64,000 nucleotides of DNA from Amphimedon queenslandica (Eukaryota; Porifera; Demospongiae; Haplosclerida; Niphatidae). The notes under the pieces are model-generated. The model did no database searches, was not told the DNA's origin, and saw only the letters and a list, made by a program, of their open reading frames with translations. Positions within the stretch are counted from its first letter, which is position 1. The number at the start of each line of letters is the position of its first letter. Shown here piece after piece: positions 62,461 through 64,000 of the stretch. The position numbers were made by a program, and so were the translations under genes. The stretch spans positions 52,973-116,972 of the forward strand of contig NW_003546417.1 of NCBI RefSeq assembly GCF_000090795.2, written 5' to 3'.

Positions 62461-62936
62461 CTTTCATTAATCGACACATAATAATTATTCATAGCTATTG
62501 TTTATTGTTGAACTAAAATTTTAGTTCTGATATGGTTTCCATTACTTTTTTTTGCATTTTTCTAATTTGCTACACATACATTTACAGGCACTTCCAGTCG
62601 TATTGCAGTGTGAATGGCCTTACAGCAGTATTCCCTGTACACACATAATTCTTCATAATATTTATTTTAACTCACAATAACTATACAAAAGAATTACATT
62701 TAAAAGAGGATCTAGTAACTTTCACGCAAATATAACAAGATAAATAAAACTAACAAAAGTAGACTATAATGTAAATAAAATTTTACAGTCAACATCCTCT
62801 CACAGAGAGTAAACATCTAAAATTACTTTAACAGCATAAATATACACATACCAACAGTGTGGTATAGATACTATCGGGGCAGAAAGTACAAAATACACAG
62901 AGTACTTAAATGTAAGTCTATACAGTAAAATCACAG
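62461..62936. repeat. TRIM 3' flank, copy c
   Basis: Third copy of the duplicated flank (62495-62830), lacking the foldback element present in copy a. No coding potential. Confidence 0.8.
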
Positions 62937-64000
62937 TCAGCGCCTTACATCAATATAAAATGGGCATCCTTTAACAAAAAGATCATCAAGAGGGCGAGTT
63001 TGAGGACGATACACATTAACTTTATGTCTACCAGCTCTTAACGGATAAAAATAAACCATATAAACCCCTTCCTCGTCATTGAGTTTGACAAAGCATTGGA
63101 TTGGATTCAGGCTTTCAACAGAACAGATAGTTGCCTCAAGCATTGGCACATTACCAGCAACTTCTGTCCTGCATATATCACGACTCTGAATCTTAAATGA
63201 GTAAGCTCTTCGAGAACGGACTGGATTTGGGAAAGACTCGAGAGTGTAGTTTTCAATAAATGGCGTTCCAACGACCTGCCCAAGAGCACCGTCCACACTA
63301 AAATCATCATTCAACTTGAGGTGTATATTTTCATTTACATCCGAAGGCAGCATATCAGAATCCTTGTAGCGTTCCTTGAGGTAATTCAAGCGCTCATGAA
63401 AGCTCTCCTTAAGGAACATGAACTCTGTTGGTATTGCCATGTTCACAGACCCTCCAATGAAATCAATGCTCTTTTGAAGTGTATCCGAGATACGCTTAAG
63501 GGCATCCTGATGCTCCTTGAGGTTAGCCATTTTTTTATTGTGTATTTCTTTGGTTTGATTAATAAGACGCTCCCTCTGTTCCTCTAGATCTGCAATGAGT
63601 TTATCACAATGCTCATTGATTGCTGTTATTGCAGCATCTTTATTGTCGGTGACAGATTCTTTCATGTTCTCAATTTTAATTATCGCCGTTTTAATCTTGT
63701 TATGTACCCCATGCACATCATTGATTACTCCAACAATGGCTGCTGTTTCTTTGTCTATACATTTTGTGGTAAGATGAATTTTTTTACAGGAGCGATGGCC
63801 TATTTCATGATTTTCATCATCTTCGCCATCATCATCATCACCAAGAGCTGCACATTCACAGCATATCACCTGCTTATGTTTATAGCAGTAACGATCGACA
63901 GGATGATTAGGGTGAAAATCACAGTTCCAGTTGTGCCGTGTAAAATTTTTCCAATCTCCAGCCCCATTGCTACCTCCTAGCGTCTCAGGATTTGGGCAGA
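62937..64000 (-). CDS. TRIM paralogue 5, 3' part (runs off the window)
   Basis: Open frame from the window edge to the stop at 62937. Visible: CDFHPNHPVDRYCYKHKQVI (B-box 2, close to the edge), an acidic insert DDDDGEDDEN, the coiled coil, IDFIGGSVNMAIPTEFMFLK, and the filamin repeat ending KGCPFYIDVRR. Very close to paralogues 3 and 4 in the last 200 residues (TPFIENYTLESFPNPV, QSRDICRTEVAGNVPML). The RING and B-box 1 lie beyond 64000. Confidence 0.88.
   Translation of the reverse strand, partial: CPNPETLGGSNGAGDWKNFTRHNWNCDFHPNHPVDRYCYKHKQVICCECAALGDDDDGEDDENHEIGHRSCKKIHLTTKCIDKETAAIVGVINDVHGVHNKIKTAIIKIENMKESVTDNKDAAITAINEHCDKLIADLEEQRERLINQTKEIHNKKMANLKEHQDALKRISDTLQKSIDFIGGSVNMAIPTEFMFLKESFHERLNYLKERYKDSDMLPSDVNENIHLKLNDDFSVDGALGQVVGTPFIENYTLESFPNPVRSRRAYSFKIQSRDICRTEVAGNVPMLEATICSVESLNPIQCFVKLNDEEGVYMVYFYPLRAGRHKVNVYRPQTRPLDDLFVKGCPFYIDVRR

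Noticed and set aside
1-64000. tRNA, rRNA or viral genes
   Set aside because: I saw no cloverleaf with box A/B words, no rRNA core, and no polymerase, integrase, capsid or transposase frame. A covariance-model scan would be needed to exclude small RNAs.

Overview
The window is eukaryotic. Almost every gene is split by short GT-AG introns (many 31-57 bp), intergenic gaps are small, four gene pairs share divergent promoters, and AT-rich introns carry dispersed repeats. The gene set is animal: NKAIN, PHF20, ZU5/UPA/CARD, DEATH-domain, ROC-GTPase and TRIM genes. Compactness plus large families of death-fold, ankyrin and TRIM proteins point to a sponge, and the demosponge Amphimedon is the closest match I know of. 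That taxon is inference; I ran no search.

Layout. 1-2.6 kb (+): 3' part of peroxisomal acyl-CoA oxidase, ending in a perfect SKL peroxisome signal. 2.8-4.05 kb (-): mitochondrial elongation factor Ts. 4.2-10.1 kb (+): a 19-exon gene encoding kelch repeats, coiled coil, ZU5-UPA and a C-terminal CARD. 10.4-16.5 kb (+): a PHF20-type chromatin reader. 16.7-20.5 kb (+): mitochondrial glutaminase. 21.2-26.5 kb (-): an intronless ankyrin/ROC-GTPase/death-domain receptor. 26.8-28.4 kb (-): an NKAIN-family membrane protein, divergent from 28.6-34.0 kb (+) SNRNP48 of the minor spliceosome, whose third intron holds about twelve copies of a 177-bp satellite. 34.3-39.1 kb (-): three tandem intronless membrane RBR ubiquitin ligases. 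39.2-40.8 kb (+): PDCL3, with an apparent U12-type intron. 40.9-46.3 kb: two convergent SLC17 transporters with matching exon structure. 46.4-50.5 kb (+): eIF2B delta. 50.8-64 kb (-): five RING/B-box/coiled-coil/filamin TRIM paralogues (one without the filamin domain, one frameshifted, one without its own start, one cut by the window edge). A DEATH-domain gene lies directly upstream of, and in frame with, the start-less copy.

Two themes connect the content. First, the accessory genes look like cytoplasmic sensing and ubiquitin signalling parts: kelch-ZU5-UPA-CARD, ANK-ROC-Death, DEATH-helical-coiled coil, RBR and TRIM. The kelch gene is the best candidate for an undescribed system, because ZU5-UPA-CARD is the output module of vertebrate NLRP1 and CARD8, here placed behind a kelch sensor. 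Second, one repeat family links many introns: hAT-like elements with CAGGGTTTCC ends carry a 180-190 bp unit whose core matches the SNRNP48 satellite. At least four other inverted-repeat element families are also visible.

Exon borders were read by eye from splice signals and frame. Except for the partial first and last genes, the spliced exon lengths of each split gene sum to a multiple of three.
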